Assembly: GCF_026898135.2 (NCBI RefSeq)
Contig: NZ_CP114035.2
Location: 1,033,501 to 1,097,500 of the forward strand
Direction of reading: 5' to 3'
DNA from: Pseudomonas fortuita
Lineage (GTDB): Bacteria; Pseudomonadota; Gammaproteobacteria; Pseudomonadales; Pseudomonadaceae
DNA: 64,000 bases
In this document: positions 1 through 11,495 of the stretch, one piece after another
Layout: the number at the start of each line of letters is the position of its first letter
How positions within the stretch are numbered: position 1 is the stretch's first letter
Translations under genes and position numbers: made by a program
The notes under the pieces: generated by a model
Database searches by the model: none
Told to the model about the DNA's origin: nothing
Seen by the model: the letters and a program-made list of their open reading frames with translations, nothing else

Positions 1-292
1 CGGGCGCGCCATCGATGGCGTCGTATTCGATTGGGGCGTCCAGGTGCAGCAGGGCACTGACCGGTGCGGAGCAACCTTCAAGCCGGCAGTGAGGGATGGC
101 GATGCCATTGCCGAAACCGGTCGAGCCGAGTTTTTCGCGGGCGACCAGTTTTTCGAAGACGTCTTGCATCTCCAGTTCTGGCACTTGATCGGCGATGAGG
201 TTCGCAACCGTTTCCAAGGCGCGCTTTTTACTGCCGCCCGGCACGTTCACGAGGGAACGGCCGGGGGTCAGGATGGTTTCAAGTCGGATCAT
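1..292 (-). CDS. ptsN: PtsN, nitrogen PTS enzyme IIA (EIIA-Ntr), C-terminus cut by window edge
   Basis: Regulatory phosphocarrier of the nitrogen-related PTS; it receives phosphate from NPr and influences sigma-54 promoters, potassium and carbon storage. The first 97 codons are visible, running off the left edge. Translation from the ATG at 292 begins MIRLETILTPGRSLV and contains GIAIPHCR near residue 70, the motif around the phosphorylated histidine of the family. It lies 12 bp downstream of hpf in the usual rpoN-hpf-ptsN order of proteobacteria. Only the partial reading frame is supported; the rest of the domain lies outside the window. Confidence 0.93.
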   Translation of the reverse strand, partial: MIRLETILTPGRSLVNVPGGSKKRALETVANLIADQVPELEMQDVFEKLVAREKLGSTGFGNGIAIPHCRLEGCSAPVSALLHLDAPIEYDAIDGAP

Positions 293-304
293 GGATGAGG
301 GGGA

Positions 305-613
305 TCAGCGGGCAGCTGCACCTTGCAGCAGGCTTTGCTGTTTTTCCTTGTGTTTTTTCAGTTGGCGGTCGAGCTTGTCGGCCAAGGCGTCGATGGCTGC
401 ATACATGTCTTGGTCTTCGGCATTGGCAACCACTTCACCGCCAGGAATCTGCAGGGTCGCTTCGACCTTCTGCTGCAGCTTCTCGACTTTCATGATGACC
501 TGCACGTTGGTGATCTTGTCGAAGTGACTTTCCACGCGGGCGAGCTTTTCAAGCACATAATCGCGCAGTGGCTGGGTGACTTCTACATGCTGTCCACTGA
601 TATTGACTTGCAT
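305..613 (-). CDS. hpf: Ribosome hibernation promoting factor, short form
   Basis: A 102-residue protein beginning MQVNISGQHVEVTQPLRDYV, the sigma-54 modulation/S30AE fold that binds the 30S decoding region and promotes 100S dimers in stationary phase. The length fits short HPF; the long form of Gram-positives has about 180 residues and an extra dimerisation domain that is absent here. It sits between rpoN and ptsN, the classic location that led to the old name sigma-54 modulation protein. The 79-bp gap to rpoN could hold its own promoter, but I cannot point to one. Confidence 0.93.
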   Translation of the reverse strand: MQVNISGQHVEVTQPLRDYVLEKLARVESHFDKITNVQVIMKVEKLQQKVEATLQIPGGEVVANAEDQDMYAAIDALADKLDRQLKKHKEKQQSLLQGAAAR

Positions 614-692
614 ACAGCTTCTCCTTTATTGCCCGTGCATAAAGAGGCAGGTCTTGCACCTGCCCCACAAACGCTGTGGCGCATCTCAGGGG

Positions 693-2186
693 CTACATCA
701 GTCGCTTGCGTTCGCTCGACGGTGCTATGCCGAGCGACTCGCGGTACTTGGCGACGGTGCGACGGGCTACCTGGATGCCTTGTGCCTCCAGTAAACCAGC
801 GATCTTGCTGTCACTCAATGGCTTTTTCTGATTTTCCGCTGCAACCAGTTTTTTGATGATCGCGCGGATCGCTGTAGACGAGCATTCTCCGCCTTCGGAG
901 GTGCTGACGTGGCTGGAGAAAAAGTATTTCAGTTCGTAGATGCCACGCGGGGTGTGCATGTATTTTTGCGTGGTAACCCGAGAGATGGTCGACTCATGCA
1001 TCCCCACCGCTTCGGCGATGTCATGCAGCACCAGCGGCTTCATTGCTTCATCACCATGGTCGAGGAAACCGCGCTGGTGCTCGACGATCTGCGTGGCAAC
1101 CTTCATCAGGGTTTCGTTGCGGCTTTGCAGGCTCTTGATGAACCAGCGCGCTTCCTGCAACTGGTTGCGCATGAAGGTGTTGTCGGCACTGGTGTCGGCG
1201 CGGCGCACGAAGCCTGCGTATTGCGGGTTGACCCGCAGGCGCGGGATGGCTTCCTGGTTCAGCTCCACCAGCCAGCGGTCGCTGTCTTTGCGCACGATGA
1301 CGTCGGGCACCACGTACTCGGGTTCGCTGGACTCGATCTGTGAGCCAGGGCGCGGGTTGAGGCTTTGTACCAGCTCGATGACCTGGCGCAGCTCGTCTTC
1401 CTTGATTTTCATGCGCCGCATCAGCTGGCTGTAGTCGCGGCTGCCGAGCAGGTCGATGAAATCGGTGACCAAGCGCTTGGCTTCGGTCATCCACGGAGTG
1501 TTGGCAGGCAGCTGGCGCAGTTGCAGCAGCAGGCATTCACCCAGGTTACGGGCGCCGACGCCGGCCGGTTCGAACTGCTGGATACGGTGCAGCACCGCTT
1601 CGACCTCGTCCAGCTCGATATCCAGCTCCGGGTCGAAACCGGCGCAGATTTCCTCAAGGGTGTCTTCCAGGTAGCCCTGGCCGTTGATGCTGTCGATGAG
1701 GGTAACGGCGATCAGGCGGTCGGTGTCGGACATCGGCGCCAGGTTCAGTTGCCACAGCAGGTGGCTTTGCAGGCTTTCGCCGGCCGATGTGCGGGTGGTG
1801 AAGTCCCACTCATCGTCATCGTTGCTCGGCAGGCTGCTGGCGCTGGTCTGGTAGATGTCTTCCCAGGCGGTATCGACCGGAAGCTCGTTGGGGATCCGCT
1901 CGCCCCACTCGCCATCTTCCAGGTTGTCGGCACTGACGGTGCTTTCCTGAAAGCTGTTGTCCTGGGCTTCGGCTGCCGGCTTGTTCTCGGCGTTGTCCGC
2001 CATCGGGTCGCTGTTGTCGAAGTCCTCGCCGTCTTCCTGACGTTCGAGCATCGGGTTCGACTCCAGCGCTTCCTGGATTTCCTGTTGGAGGTCCAGGGTG
2101 GAAAGCTGGAGCAGACGGATGGCCTGTTGCAACTGCGGTGTCATCGTCAGTTGCTGGCCCATTTTTAGGACGAGCGATGGTTTCAT
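693..2186 (-). CDS. rpoN: RNA polymerase sigma-54 factor
   Basis: Sigma-54 (497 residues) directs RNA polymerase to -24/-12 promoters and needs AAA+ activators. Region I is seen at the N-terminus ([26 protein letters not shown]), followed by an acidic region II (about residues 50-130), the core-binding region, and near the C-terminus the RpoN box [10 protein letters not shown] (about residue 475) that reads the -24 element. The length is normal for Pseudomonas. Two other features in this window depend on it: the predicted gcvH promoter and the GAFTGA-containing activator at 39.8-41.3 kb. Confidence 0.97.
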   Translation of the reverse strand: MKPSLVLKMGQQLTMTPQLQQAIRLLQLSTLDLQQEIQEALESNPMLERQEDGEDFDNSDPMADNAENKPAAEAQDNSFQESTVSADNLEDGEWGERIPNELPVDTAWEDIYQTSASSLPSNDDDEWDFTTRTSAGESLQSHLLWQLNLAPMSDTDRLIAVTLIDSINGQGYLEDTLEEICAGFDPELDIELDEVEAVLHRIQQFEPAGVGARNLGECLLLQLRQLPANTPWMTEAKRLVTDFIDLLGSRDYSQLMRRMKIKEDELRQVIELVQSLNPRPGSQIESSEPEYVVPDVIVRKDSDRWLVELNQEAIPRLRVNPQYAGFVRRADTSADNTFMRNQLQEARWFIKSLQSRNETLMKVATQIVEHQRGFLDHGDEAMKPLVLHDIAEAVGMHESTISRVTTQKYMHTPRGIYELKYFFSSHVSTSEGGECSSTAIRAIIKKLVAAENQKKPLSDSKIAGLLEAQGIQVARRTVAKYRESLGIAPSSERKRLM

Positions 2187-2363
2187 GGCTGGGGCTTAAT
2201 ACCTTGTTCGCCGGCGCGCATGCGCCATCCACTACACGAGGGCGCCGGGGCGCCAGATCAAGCAAGTTTTATGCCTTAAATTGTAGCGTTTGCCTAGAGC
2301 GCTGTAACAACTTTACCCGCGGTTTCACGGCTATGTGCCAGTGCTCCAGGCGCTTCCCCTGGG

Positions 2364-3089
<726 letters not shown>

Positions 3090-3614
3090 TTACTCGGCCT
3101 TCTTCTTGGGCTGGATCACCATGTCGATGCGCTGACGTGGCTGGGTCACGTTGCCACCACGACCGGCGGTCGCCACCTGGGACTTGGTGTTGTAGACGAT
3201 CTTCTCGCCTTCGGTCGTGTTGCCCTCGTTTTCGACCTTGGCGCGGTCGGTGAGGATCACGGTGTCTTTCTGCGCCTGGTACTGGATTGTCACTGCCCAG
3301 CCTTTCATCTTGTCTGGCTTGGCAGCGCTCTGTTGTTGCTCGAAGTAGGCCAGGTTGCCGACCGAGGTGACCACATCGATGTCGCCGTTGGCGGCGCGGG
3401 TCATGGTCACGGTGTTGCCTTTGATCATCATCGAACCTTGGGTGATGATCACGTCACCGGTATAGGTGGCCACGCCTTGCTTGTCATCCAGATGGGCCTG
3501 GTCGGCCTGGATGCGGATCGGCTGATCACGGTCATTCGGCAGTGCGAAGGCGCTCGCGCTTCCCAGTGCTGCGCTCAGGCTGAGCAAAAGGGGGAGGGTT
3601 TTAACGAGCCTCAT
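3090..3614 (-). CDS. lptA: LptA, periplasmic LPS bridge protein
   Basis: Periplasmic beta-jellyroll protein that forms the filament carrying LPS from LptC to LptD. The 174-residue precursor starts with a Sec signal peptide (MRLVKTLPLLLSLSAALGSASAFA), followed by the OstA-type repeats (DDKQGVATYTGDVIITQGS, then a second half with TEGEKIVYNTKSQ). It ends in a short basic tail (PKKKAE). It overlaps the end of lptC by 14 bp, as expected for a tightly coupled kdsD-kdsC-lptC-lptA-lptB operon. Confidence 0.95.
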   Translation of the reverse strand: MRLVKTLPLLLSLSAALGSASAFALPNDRDQPIRIQADQAHLDDKQGVATYTGDVIITQGSMMIKGNTVTMTRAANGDIDVVTSVGNLAYFEQQQSAAKPDKMKGWAVTIQYQAQKDTVILTDRAKVENEGNTTEGEKIVYNTKSQVATAGRGGNVTQPRQRIDMVIQPKKKAE

Positions 3615-4173
3615 ACTGTCCTCTTACGTTAGAGAGCAGGTCCATCCTGCTTTCTTTCAAATACGCTTTCATTCCTTTGCCCGTAGTCGTGCCACCGGCG
3701 CCGTCGATTCTAACGGCTTGCTCGGTCTGCGCATATTGCTTCTGCGGGAACACGGTCATGCGTGAACTGGTAATGATGGTTTCACGCTGTTTTTCGTCGA
3801 TGCGTGCAATCCGTACCTTGTCGATCAGCTCGACCTCGGTGCCGTCCGGGTTGACCTCGGCGCGGGTGCTTTGCACGTGCCACGGGTATTGGGTGCCGCG
3901 GTACAGGTGCAGGTCCGGCGTAGTCACCAAGGTGATTTCGCTGGTCTTCATGTGCTCGACCTTGTCGGCGGTCATTTCGTACTGCAGCTTGCCGTCGGGC
4001 AGAAATTGCACACTGTGGGCGTTGATCGCATAGTAGTCGATGGCGCTTTCGTCGACCTGGGCCACCGGCTTGTCGAGGAAGCTTTCCGGGCTGACATTCC
4101 AGTAGCCGACCGCCGCCAGCAGGGCGGCGATCACTGCTAGCAGCGCAATATTGCGGGCTTTCTTGCTGAACAT
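3601..4173 (-). CDS. lptC: LptC, inner-membrane LPS transport protein
   Basis: Single-pass inner-membrane protein that takes LPS from LptB2FG and hands it to LptA. The 190-residue product has an N-terminal anchor (IALLAVIAALLAAVGYW, about residues 9-25) and a periplasmic domain with the same jellyroll type as LptA. It starts 8 bp after kdsC and overlaps lptA by 14 bp. No signal-peptidase site is evident, consistent with a retained membrane anchor. Confidence 0.94.
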   Translation of the reverse strand: MFSKKARNIALLAVIAALLAAVGYWNVSPESFLDKPVAQVDESAIDYYAINAHSVQFLPDGKLQYEMTADKVEHMKTSEITLVTTPDLHLYRGTQYPWHVQSTRAEVNPDGTEVELIDKVRIARIDEKQRETIITSSRMTVFPQKQYAQTEQAVRIDGAGGTTTGKGMKAYLKESRMDLLSNVRGQYEAR

Positions 4174-4181
4174 GGGCAGCC

Positions 4182-4706
4182 TTACAGGTAGTTGGCGTTG
4201 GCAGCGTCCAGGGTACCCTGGGCCTGCATGATCAGTTCGCAGAATTCACGGGCTGCGCCTTCGCCGCCGCGTGCCTGGGTCACGCCGTGAGCGTGCTGGC
4301 GAACAAACGGGGCGGCGCTGGCCACGGCCATGCCCAATGCCACCCGGCGAATGACCGGCAGGTCGGGCAGGTCATCGCCCAGGTAGGCCACTTGATCATA
4401 GCTTAGGCCCAGTTCGGCGAGCAGGCCGTCAAGCACGACCAATTTGTCCTCGCGGCCCTGGTACAGGTGCGGGATGCCGAGGTTTTTCGCCCGGCGCTCG
4501 ACCACAGGGGTTTTGCGCCCGCTGATGATCGCGGTGGTCACACCCGAGGCCATGAGCATCTTGATGCCCTGGCCGTCGAGGGTATTGAAGGTCTTGAACT
4601 CGCTGCCATCTTCGAGGAAGTACAGGCGCCCGTCGGTGAGCACGCCGTCTACGTCGAACACTGCCAGCTTGATGGCTTTGCCGCGTTGCATGAGGTCCTG
4701 GTTCAT
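4182..4706 (-). CDS. kdsC: KdsC, 3-deoxy-D-manno-octulosonate 8-phosphate phosphatase
   Basis: HAD-superfamily phosphatase that removes phosphate from Kdo8P to give Kdo for LPS inner core. The 174-residue protein has HAD motif I DVDGVLTDG (about residues 19-27), motif II in AIISGRK and motif IV GDDLPDLP. The small size without a cap domain is typical of tetrameric KdsC. It is 11 bp downstream of kdsD, so substrate isomerisation and the final Kdo step are co-expressed with Lpt export genes. Confidence 0.95.
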   Translation of the reverse strand: MNQDLMQRGKAIKLAVFDVDGVLTDGRLYFLEDGSEFKTFNTLDGQGIKMLMASGVTTAIISGRKTPVVERRAKNLGIPHLYQGREDKLVVLDGLLAELGLSYDQVAYLGDDLPDLPVIRRVALGMAVASAAPFVRQHAHGVTQARGGEGAAREFCELIMQAQGTLDAANANYL

Positions 4707-4717
4707 TCCATCGCTCC

Positions 4718-5692
4718 TTACATTACACCGGCGCGCAGCAGGTCGTGCATGTTCAGGGCGCCGGTCGGGCGGCCCTCGCGGTCCACCACCACCAGTGCGC
4801 TGATCTTGTGGTCTTCCATGATCTTCAGGGCTTCGGCAGCGAGCATGTCGGCGCGGGCCGTTTTGCCGTGCACGGTCATGACCTGGTCGACCAGGGTGGT
4901 GTGTACGTCGATGTTGCGGTCCAGGCTGCGGCGCAGGTCGCCGTCGGTGAAGATCCCGGCCAGCGTGCCGTCGGCTTCGACGATCACGGTCATGCCCAGG
5001 CCTTTGCGGGACATTTCAAGCAGCGCATCCTTGAGCAGGGTGCCGCGGGCTACCTGGGGCAGCTCGTCGCCGCTGTGCATCACGTTCTCGACCTTGAGCA
5101 GCAGGCGACGGCCCAGTGCACCGCCCGGGTGCGAGAAGGCAAAGTCTTCAGCGGTGAAACCGCGGGCTTCGAGCAGGGCGATGGCCAGGCAGTCGCCCAG
5201 CACCAGCGATGCCGTGGTGGAGGAGGTGGGTGCGAGGTTAAGCGGGCAGGCCTCTTGCGCGACGCGGGCGTCGAGGTTGACCTCGGCGGCCTGGGCCAGG
5301 GGCGAGTCCGGGTTGCCGGTCAGGCTGACCAGCTTGATGCCCAGGCGCTTGATCAACGGCAGCAGGGTGACGATTTCGGCAGTGCTGCCGGAATTGGAAA
5401 GCGCAAGGATGACATCATCGCGGGTAATCATGCCCATGTCGCCATGGCTGGCTTCGGCCGGGTGCACGAAAAACGCCGGGGTCCCGGTGCTGGCCAGGGT
5501 GGCGGCGATCTTGTTGCCGATATGCCCGGACTTGCCCATGCCGACCACGACCACCCGGCCCTTGCTGGCCAGGATCAGCTCGCAGGCTTTGACGAAATTG
5601 TCGTCGATGCGCGCCAGCAGGGCCTCTACGGCCTCGAGTTCCAGGCGCAGGGTGCGTTGGGCGGATTGAATCAGCTCGCTGGATTGGCTCAT
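4718..5692 (-). CDS. kdsD: KdsD, D-arabinose 5-phosphate isomerase
   Basis: Interconverts ribulose 5-phosphate and arabinose 5-phosphate, the first committed precursor of Kdo. From the ATG at 5692 (MSQSSELIQSAQRTL) the product has 324 residues: a SIS sugar-isomerase domain (about 40-180, with VVVGMGKSGHIGNK and the SNSGST loop) and a pair of CBS domains at the C-terminus. A start 102 bp further upstream is open but would add a non-family N-terminus, so I chose the inner ATG. It is the first gene of the kdsD-kdsC-lptCAB run. Confidence 0.94.
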   Translation of the reverse strand: MSQSSELIQSAQRTLRLELEAVEALLARIDDNFVKACELILASKGRVVVVGMGKSGHIGNKIAATLASTGTPAFFVHPAEASHGDMGMITRDDVILALSNSGSTAEIVTLLPLIKRLGIKLVSLTGNPDSPLAQAAEVNLDARVAQEACPLNLAPTSSTTASLVLGDCLAIALLEARGFTAEDFAFSHPGGALGRRLLLKVENVMHSGDELPQVARGTLLKDALLEMSRKGLGMTVIVEADGTLAGIFTDGDLRRSLDRNIDVHTTLVDQVMTVHGKTARADMLAAEALKIMEDHKISALVVVDREGRPTGALNMHDLLRAGVM

Positions 5693-5820
5693 GTCGAGAA
5701 AGCAATGCCTGATGAAAAGGTCGCGATTATACGCGCAATGACGAAAACCCTCACCCCTTCGATTGCTGTAGCGAATGTCATCAAAGCCTGTCACGGGGCT
5801 GAACGACTGCTTGTCCGGCC

Positions 5821-5850
5821 TTGGGGCGGCACTGTCAGCGGTGCTATAGT
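5821..5850 (+). promoter_or_regulatory. Possible sigma-70 promoter for the mla operon
   Basis: TTGGGG at 5821-5826 and TATAGT at 5845-5850 are separated by 18 bp. They lie about 90 bp before the mlaF start in the 248-bp divergent gap between kdsD and mlaF. The -10 is good; the -35 is only half matched. Inference from sequence alone. Confidence 0.4.
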
Positions 5851-5940
5851 TCGCCGCTATTCGGCCTGCCAGGGGCGCTTGTGCCTTCCTGATGGAGGCC
5901 GGCGTCCATTAGGACGAGGCTGCACTAGCAAGGAGTCTAG

Positions 5941-6750
5941 ATGAGTGTGGATAGCGCCTACGCGGTCGAGTTGAAGGGGGTTACCTTCAAACGTGGTTCG
6001 CGCAGCATTTTCAGCAACGTCGACATTCGCATCCCGCGCGGCAAGGTCACCGGCATCATGGGGCCATCGGGTTGCGGCAAGACCACGTTGCTCCGCCTGA
6101 TGGGTGCGCAATTGCGCCCCTCCAGCGGTGAGGTATGGGTTGCTGGCCAGAATCTGCCGACGCTGTCGCGCAGCGACCTGTTCGACGCCCGCAAACAGAT
6201 GGGTGTGCTGTTTCAGAGTGGCGCGCTGTTCACCGACCTCGATGTGTTCGAGAACGTCGCGTTCCCGCTGCGCGTGCACACCCAGCTGTCGGACGAAATG
6301 ATCCGCGACATCGTGCTGATGAAGCTGCAGGCCGTGGGCCTGCGGGGTGCCATCGACCTGATGCCTGACGAATTGTCCGGTGGCATGAAGCGCCGTGTGG
6401 CGCTGGCGCGGGCAATTGCCCTGGACCCGCAGATCCTTATGTACGACGAGCCGTTCGTCGGCCAGGACCCGATCGCCATGGGCGTACTGGTGCGCCTGAT
6501 CCGCTTGCTCAACGATGCCCTGGGCATTACCAGCATCGTCGTTTCCCACGACCTGGCGGAAACCGCCAGCATCGCCGACTACCTCTACGTGGTAGGCGAC
6601 GGCCAGGTGCTGGGGCAGGGGACGCCCGACGAGCTGATGGGCTCGGACAACCCTCGCATTCGCCAGTTCATGAAGGGCGACCCGGACGGCCCGGTACCCT
6701 TCCACTTTCCTGCGCCTGACTACCGCGCCGACCTGCTGGGAGCGCGTTGA
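5941..6750 (+). CDS. mlaF: MlaF, ATPase of the phospholipid transporter
   Basis: ATPase of the inner-membrane MlaFEDB complex, which moves phospholipids between outer and inner membrane to keep lipid asymmetry. The 269 residues hold Walker A GPSGCGKT (about 41-48), signature ELSGGMKRR, Walker B LMYDEPF and a conserved switch His (VSHD). A good ribosome site (AAGGAG) precedes the ATG. Its stop codon overlaps the mlaE start. Called Ttg2A in P. putida because mutants are toluene sensitive (established for the family in this genus). Confidence 0.95.
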   Translation: MSVDSAYAVELKGVTFKRGSRSIFSNVDIRIPRGKVTGIMGPSGCGKTTLLRLMGAQLRPSSGEVWVAGQNLPTLSRSDLFDARKQMGVLFQSGALFTDLDVFENVAFPLRVHTQLSDEMIRDIVLMKLQAVGLRGAIDLMPDELSGGMKRRVALARAIALDPQILMYDEPFVGQDPIAMGVLVRLIRLLNDALGITSIVVSHDLAETASIADYLYVVGDGQVLGQGTPDELMGSDNPRIRQFMKGDPDGPVPFHFPAPDYRADLLGAR

Positions 6751-7547
6751 TGCGCAGAAAATCCTTACTCGAACGTGTTCGCCTGCTGGGCCGTTCGGCA
6801 ATCGATGTGCTGGCCGTGCTCGGGCGTTCCTGCCTGTTCCTGTTCCATGCGCTGGTTGGCCGTGGCGGTATCGGCGGCGGCTTCCAGCTGCTGACCAGGC
6901 AGCTGTACTCGGTGGGCGTGTTGTCGCTGGCGATCGTTGTCGTGTCCGGGGTGTTTATCGGCATGGTGCTGGCGCTGCAGGGCTACAGCATCCTGGCCAG
7001 GTACGGCTCGGAGCAGGCAGTGGGGCAGATGGTCGCCCTGACCCTGCTGCGTGAGCTCGGCCCGGTGGTAACGGCGTTGCTGTTCGCCGGCCGTGCAGGG
7101 TCCGCGCTGACCGCCGAAATCGGCAACATGAAGTCGACCGAGCAGCTGTCGAGCCTGGAAATGATCGGCGTCGACCCGCTCAAGTACATCGTCGCGCCGC
7201 GCCTGTGGGCCGGTTTCATCTCGCTGCCGTTGCTGGCGCTGATTTTCAGCGTGGTCGGCATCTGGGGTGGCTCGTGGGTGGCCGTGGACTGGCTGGGCGT
7301 CTACGAAGGCTCGTTCTGGGCCAACATGCAGAACAGTGTTTCTTTCACTGACGACGTGCTTAACGGGCTGATCAAGAGCCTGGTGTTCGCCTTCGTCACA
7401 ACCTGGATTGCCGTATTCCAGGGGTACGACTGCGAGCCCACCTCAGAAGGGATCAGCCGTGCCACCACCAAGACCGTGGTCTATGCCTCGTTGGCAGTGC
7501 TGGGTCTGGACTTTATTCTGACCGCCTTGATGTTTGGAGATTTCTGA
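6750..7547 (+). CDS. mlaE: MlaE, permease of the phospholipid transporter
   Basis: Inner-membrane permease (265 residues) of MlaFEDB. The MlaE-family signature is clear: [27 protein letters not shown] and [13 protein letters not shown], followed by several hydrophobic segments to the C-terminus. The ATG at 6750 overlaps the mlaF stop codon (TGATG), so translation is coupled. The last codons overlap the mlaD start in the same way. Confidence 0.95.
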   Translation: MRRKSLLERVRLLGRSAIDVLAVLGRSCLFLFHALVGRGGIGGGFQLLTRQLYSVGVLSLAIVVVSGVFIGMVLALQGYSILARYGSEQAVGQMVALTLLRELGPVVTALLFAGRAGSALTAEIGNMKSTEQLSSLEMIGVDPLKYIVAPRLWAGFISLPLLALIFSVVGIWGGSWVAVDWLGVYEGSFWANMQNSVSFTDDVLNGLIKSLVFAFVTTWIAVFQGYDCEPTSEGISRATTKTVVYASLAVLGLDFILTALMFGDF

Positions 7548-8032
7548 TGCAAAACCGCACCCTGGAAATCGGTGTCGGCCTGTTCCTCCTGGCCGGGATC
7601 CTGGCGCTGCTGCTGCTGGCCCTGCGTGTCAGCGGGCTGTCGGCCAGCCCGAGCAGCGATACCTATAAAGTTTATGCCTACTTCGACAATATCGCCGGTT
7701 TGACGGTCAGAGCTAAAGTGACCATGGCCGGTGTGACCATCGGCAAGGTCACCGCCATCGATCTGGACCGGGATTCCTACACCGGTCGGGTGACGTTGCA
7801 GCTGGACAAGTCGGTGGACAACCTGCCGACCGACTCCACGGCCTCGATCCTGACTGCCGGTCTGCTTGGCGAGAAGTACATCGGCATCAGCGTGGGCGGC
7901 GAAGATCAGGTGCTCAAGGATGGCGCGACCATCCACGACACCCAGTCGGCCTTGGTGCTGGAAGATCTGATTGGCAAGTTCCTGCTCAACTCCGTTGGCA
8001 AGGAACCGAAAGAAGCGCAACCGGCTAATTAA
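7547..8032 (+). CDS. mlaD: MlaD, membrane-anchored MCE lipid-binding subunit
   Basis: A 161-residue MCE protein that forms the hexameric periplasmic channel of MlaFEDB. One N-terminal membrane anchor (about residues 7-27, GLFLLAGILALLLLALRV) is followed by the MCE domain (AYFDNIAGLTVRAKVTMAGV, then GLLGEKYIGIS). It is located between mlaE and mlaC, 9 bp before mlaC. The length is typical for single-MCE MlaD. Confidence 0.95.
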   Translation: MQNRTLEIGVGLFLLAGILALLLLALRVSGLSASPSSDTYKVYAYFDNIAGLTVRAKVTMAGVTIGKVTAIDLDRDSYTGRVTLQLDKSVDNLPTDSTASILTAGLLGEKYIGISVGGEDQVLKDGATIHDTQSALVLEDLIGKFLLNSVGKEPKEAQPAN

Positions 8033-8041
8033 GGAGTATCC

Positions 8042-8689
8042 ATGATTTCGATCCTGCGACGTGGCCTGCTGGTCCTGCTGGCGGCCTTCCCCCTGCTGAC
8101 CCTGGCGGCGCAGTCGCCTCACGAGGTGGTTCAGGGCACGACCAATGAACTGCTGGGTGACCTCAAGGCCAACAAGGAGCAGTACAAGTCCAACCCCAGC
8201 GCCTTCTACGATGCGCTCAACCGCATCCTGGGCCCGGTGGTGGACGCTGACGGTATTTCCCGCAGCATCATGACCGTCAAGTACTCGCGCAAGGCCACAC
8301 CTGAGCAGATGCAGCGCTTCCAGGAAAACTTCAAGCGCAGCCTGATGCAGTTCTATGGCAATGCGCTGCTCGAATACAACAACCAGGGCATCGTCGTCGA
8401 CCCGGCCAAAGCCGATGACGGCAAGCGCGCCAGCGTAGGCATGAAGGTCACCGGTAACAACGGTGCCGTTTACCCGGTGCAGTACACCCTGGAAAACATC
8501 GGTGGTGAGTGGAAGGTGCGTAACGTCATCGTCAACGGCATCAACATTGGCAAGCTGTTCCGTGACCAGTTTGCCGATGCCATGCAGCGCAATGGCAACA
8601 ACCTGGACAAGACCATCGACGGCTGGGCGGGTGAAGTGGCCAAGGCCAAGCAGGCAGCAGACAGCTCGCCTGACAAGGAAGTGAAATGA
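8042..8689 (+). CDS. mlaC: MlaC, periplasmic phospholipid shuttle
   Basis: Soluble periplasmic carrier that ferries phospholipid between MlaA at the outer membrane and MlaD. The 215-residue precursor opens with a signal peptide (MISILRRGLLVLLAAFPLLTLAA) and continues with the Tol_Tol_Ttg2 domain (FYDALNRILGPVVD, MQRFQENFKRSLMQFYGNAL). It overlaps mlaB by 4 bp (ATGA). A C-terminal stretch rich in Lys and Ala is probably a flexible tail. Confidence 0.94.
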   Translation: MISILRRGLLVLLAAFPLLTLAAQSPHEVVQGTTNELLGDLKANKEQYKSNPSAFYDALNRILGPVVDADGISRSIMTVKYSRKATPEQMQRFQENFKRSLMQFYGNALLEYNNQGIVVDPAKADDGKRASVGMKVTGNNGAVYPVQYTLENIGGEWKVRNVIVNGINIGKLFRDQFADAMQRNGNNLDKTIDGWAGEVAKAKQAADSSPDKEVK

Positions 8690-8988
8690 GTGAGGCCGGC
8701 GTAAGCATGGCTGAGCCAGGCGTTATGCGCCTGGCCGGCGTGCTGGACTACCGTACCGGCCCCGCCTTGCGCAAGCAGGGCAAGTCGCTGATCGACGCCT
8801 CCCGCGAGCCGCACCTGGTGCTGGATTGCTCGGCTGTCGAAAAGTCGTCGAGCGTTGGCCTGTCGCTGTTGCTTGCGTTCATTCGCGATGGCCAAGCCAC
8901 CGGCAAGGCCTGCGAGGTCCGCGGCATGCCTGACGACATGCGGGAAATTGCCGAGGTCTATGACCTTGATGAAGTGCTGGCAACCTGA
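8686..8988 (+). CDS. mlaB: MlaB, STAS-domain subunit of the Mla transporter
   Basis: A 100-residue cytoplasmic STAS protein that binds MlaF and is needed for complex assembly and activity. STAS features include the VLDCSAVEKSSSVGLSLL segment, matching the SpoIIAA-like phosphoacceptor loop region. It is the last gene of mlaFEDCB and is coupled to mlaC by an ATGA overlap. An attenuator-like hairpin with a T run follows at about 9008-9058. Confidence 0.9.
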   Translation: MSEAGVSMAEPGVMRLAGVLDYRTGPALRKQGKSLIDASREPHLVLDCSAVEKSSSVGLSLLLAFIRDGQATGKACEVRGMPDDMREIAEVYDLDEVLAT

Positions 8989-9007
8989 TGGCCCGGCACG
9001 GATGATG

Positions 9008-9058
9008 GCCCCTCGGTCAGCGAAGCCCTCGTTGGGCTTCGCAGGCGGGGGGCTTTTT
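9008..9058 (+). terminator. Intrinsic terminator of the mla operon
   Basis: Inner stem GCGAAGCCC (9020-9028) pairs with GGGCTTCGC (9034-9042). An outer arm GGCCCC (9008-9013) can extend against GGGGGC (9048-9053), which is directly followed by TTTTTT. It is located between mlaB and ibaG. Confidence 0.8.
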
Positions 9059-9105
9059 TGTATGATGGCCGACCCGTGCGCATCGGGCGCCGATTGAGGT
9101 TGAGC

Positions 9106-10634
<1,529 letters not shown>

Positions 10635-10725
10635 TAGCCCGCAGGTGCAAGGATGCACCTTTCGAATTGAATGCGGCCAGGTCGATGACCTGGCCGGCAG
10701 CAGCCGCTTAAGGACCGACGTTCCA
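10635..10725 (+). other. murA-hisG leader with two hairpins
   Basis: The 91-bp gap contains AGGTGCA/TGCACCT (10643-10649 with 10654-10660) and a perfect GGCCAGGTC-GAT-GACCTGGCC hairpin (10675-10695). The second ends 30 nt before the hisG start. Neither is followed by a proper T run, so I do not call a terminator; they may be leader RNA structures. Confidence 0.5.
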
Positions 10726-11361
10726 ATGTTGACCATCGCGCTTTCCAAAGGCCGTATTCTCGACGACACCCTGCCGTTGCTGGCCGAGGCCGGTATTGTG
10801 CCGACCGAGAACCCGGACAAGAGCCGCAAACTGATCATCCCCACCACGCAGGACGATGTGCGCCTGCTGATCGTGCGTGCGACCGATGTGCCGACCTATG
10901 TCGAGCATGGTGCCGCCGACCTGGGTGTGGCCGGCAAGGACGTGCTGATGGAGTACGGCGGCCAGGGTATGTACGAACCCCTGGACCTGCAGATTGCCCA
11001 GTGCAAGCTGATGACTGCCGGCGTGGTCGGCGCACCCGAGCCCAAGGGCCGCCTGCGCGTGGCCACCAAGTTCGTCAACGTAGCCAAACGCTACTACGCC
11101 GAACAGGGCCGTCAGGTCGATATCATCAAATTGTACGGTTCGATGGAACTGGCACCGCTGATCAACCTCGCCGACAAGATCATCGACGTGGTCGACACTG
11201 GCAACACTCTGCGTGCCAACGGCCTGGAGCCCCAGGACCTGATCGCCACGATCAGCTCGCGCCTGGTGGTCAACAAGGCTTCCATGAAAATGCAGCACGC
11301 CCGTATCCAGAGCCTGATCGACACGCTGCGTCAAGCAGTCGAATCGCGACACCGCGGCTGA
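10726..11361 (+). CDS. hisG: HisG, ATP phosphoribosyltransferase catalytic subunit, short form
   Basis: First step of histidine synthesis: ATP plus PRPP to phosphoribosyl-ATP. The ATG at 10726 gives 211 residues ([19 protein letters not shown]), the short form that lacks the C-terminal histidine-binding domain and by family rule needs HisZ as regulatory subunit. hisZ is not in this window. The conserved PRPP loop is [11 protein letters not shown]. hisD and hisC follow on the same strand. A longer upstream in-frame extension is open but has no family match. Confidence 0.95.
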   Translation: MLTIALSKGRILDDTLPLLAEAGIVPTENPDKSRKLIIPTTQDDVRLLIVRATDVPTYVEHGAADLGVAGKDVLMEYGGQGMYEPLDLQIAQCKLMTAGVVGAPEPKGRLRVATKFVNVAKRYYAEQGRQVDIIKLYGSMELAPLINLADKIIDVVDTGNTLRANGLEPQDLIATISSRLVVNKASMKMQHARIQSLIDTLRQAVESRHRG

Positions 11362-11495
11362 CTCTCTACCGACTGCGCGCGGCTTTCGCCGTCGCGCCCG
11401 TCTATCCGCGTCATAGCCACTTTTCTCGGGTGCCCGCGCGGATGGACTGGTAGCCTAGGGTGCCTGAGCATTCGCTAATAATCGAGGCCCTCGCC

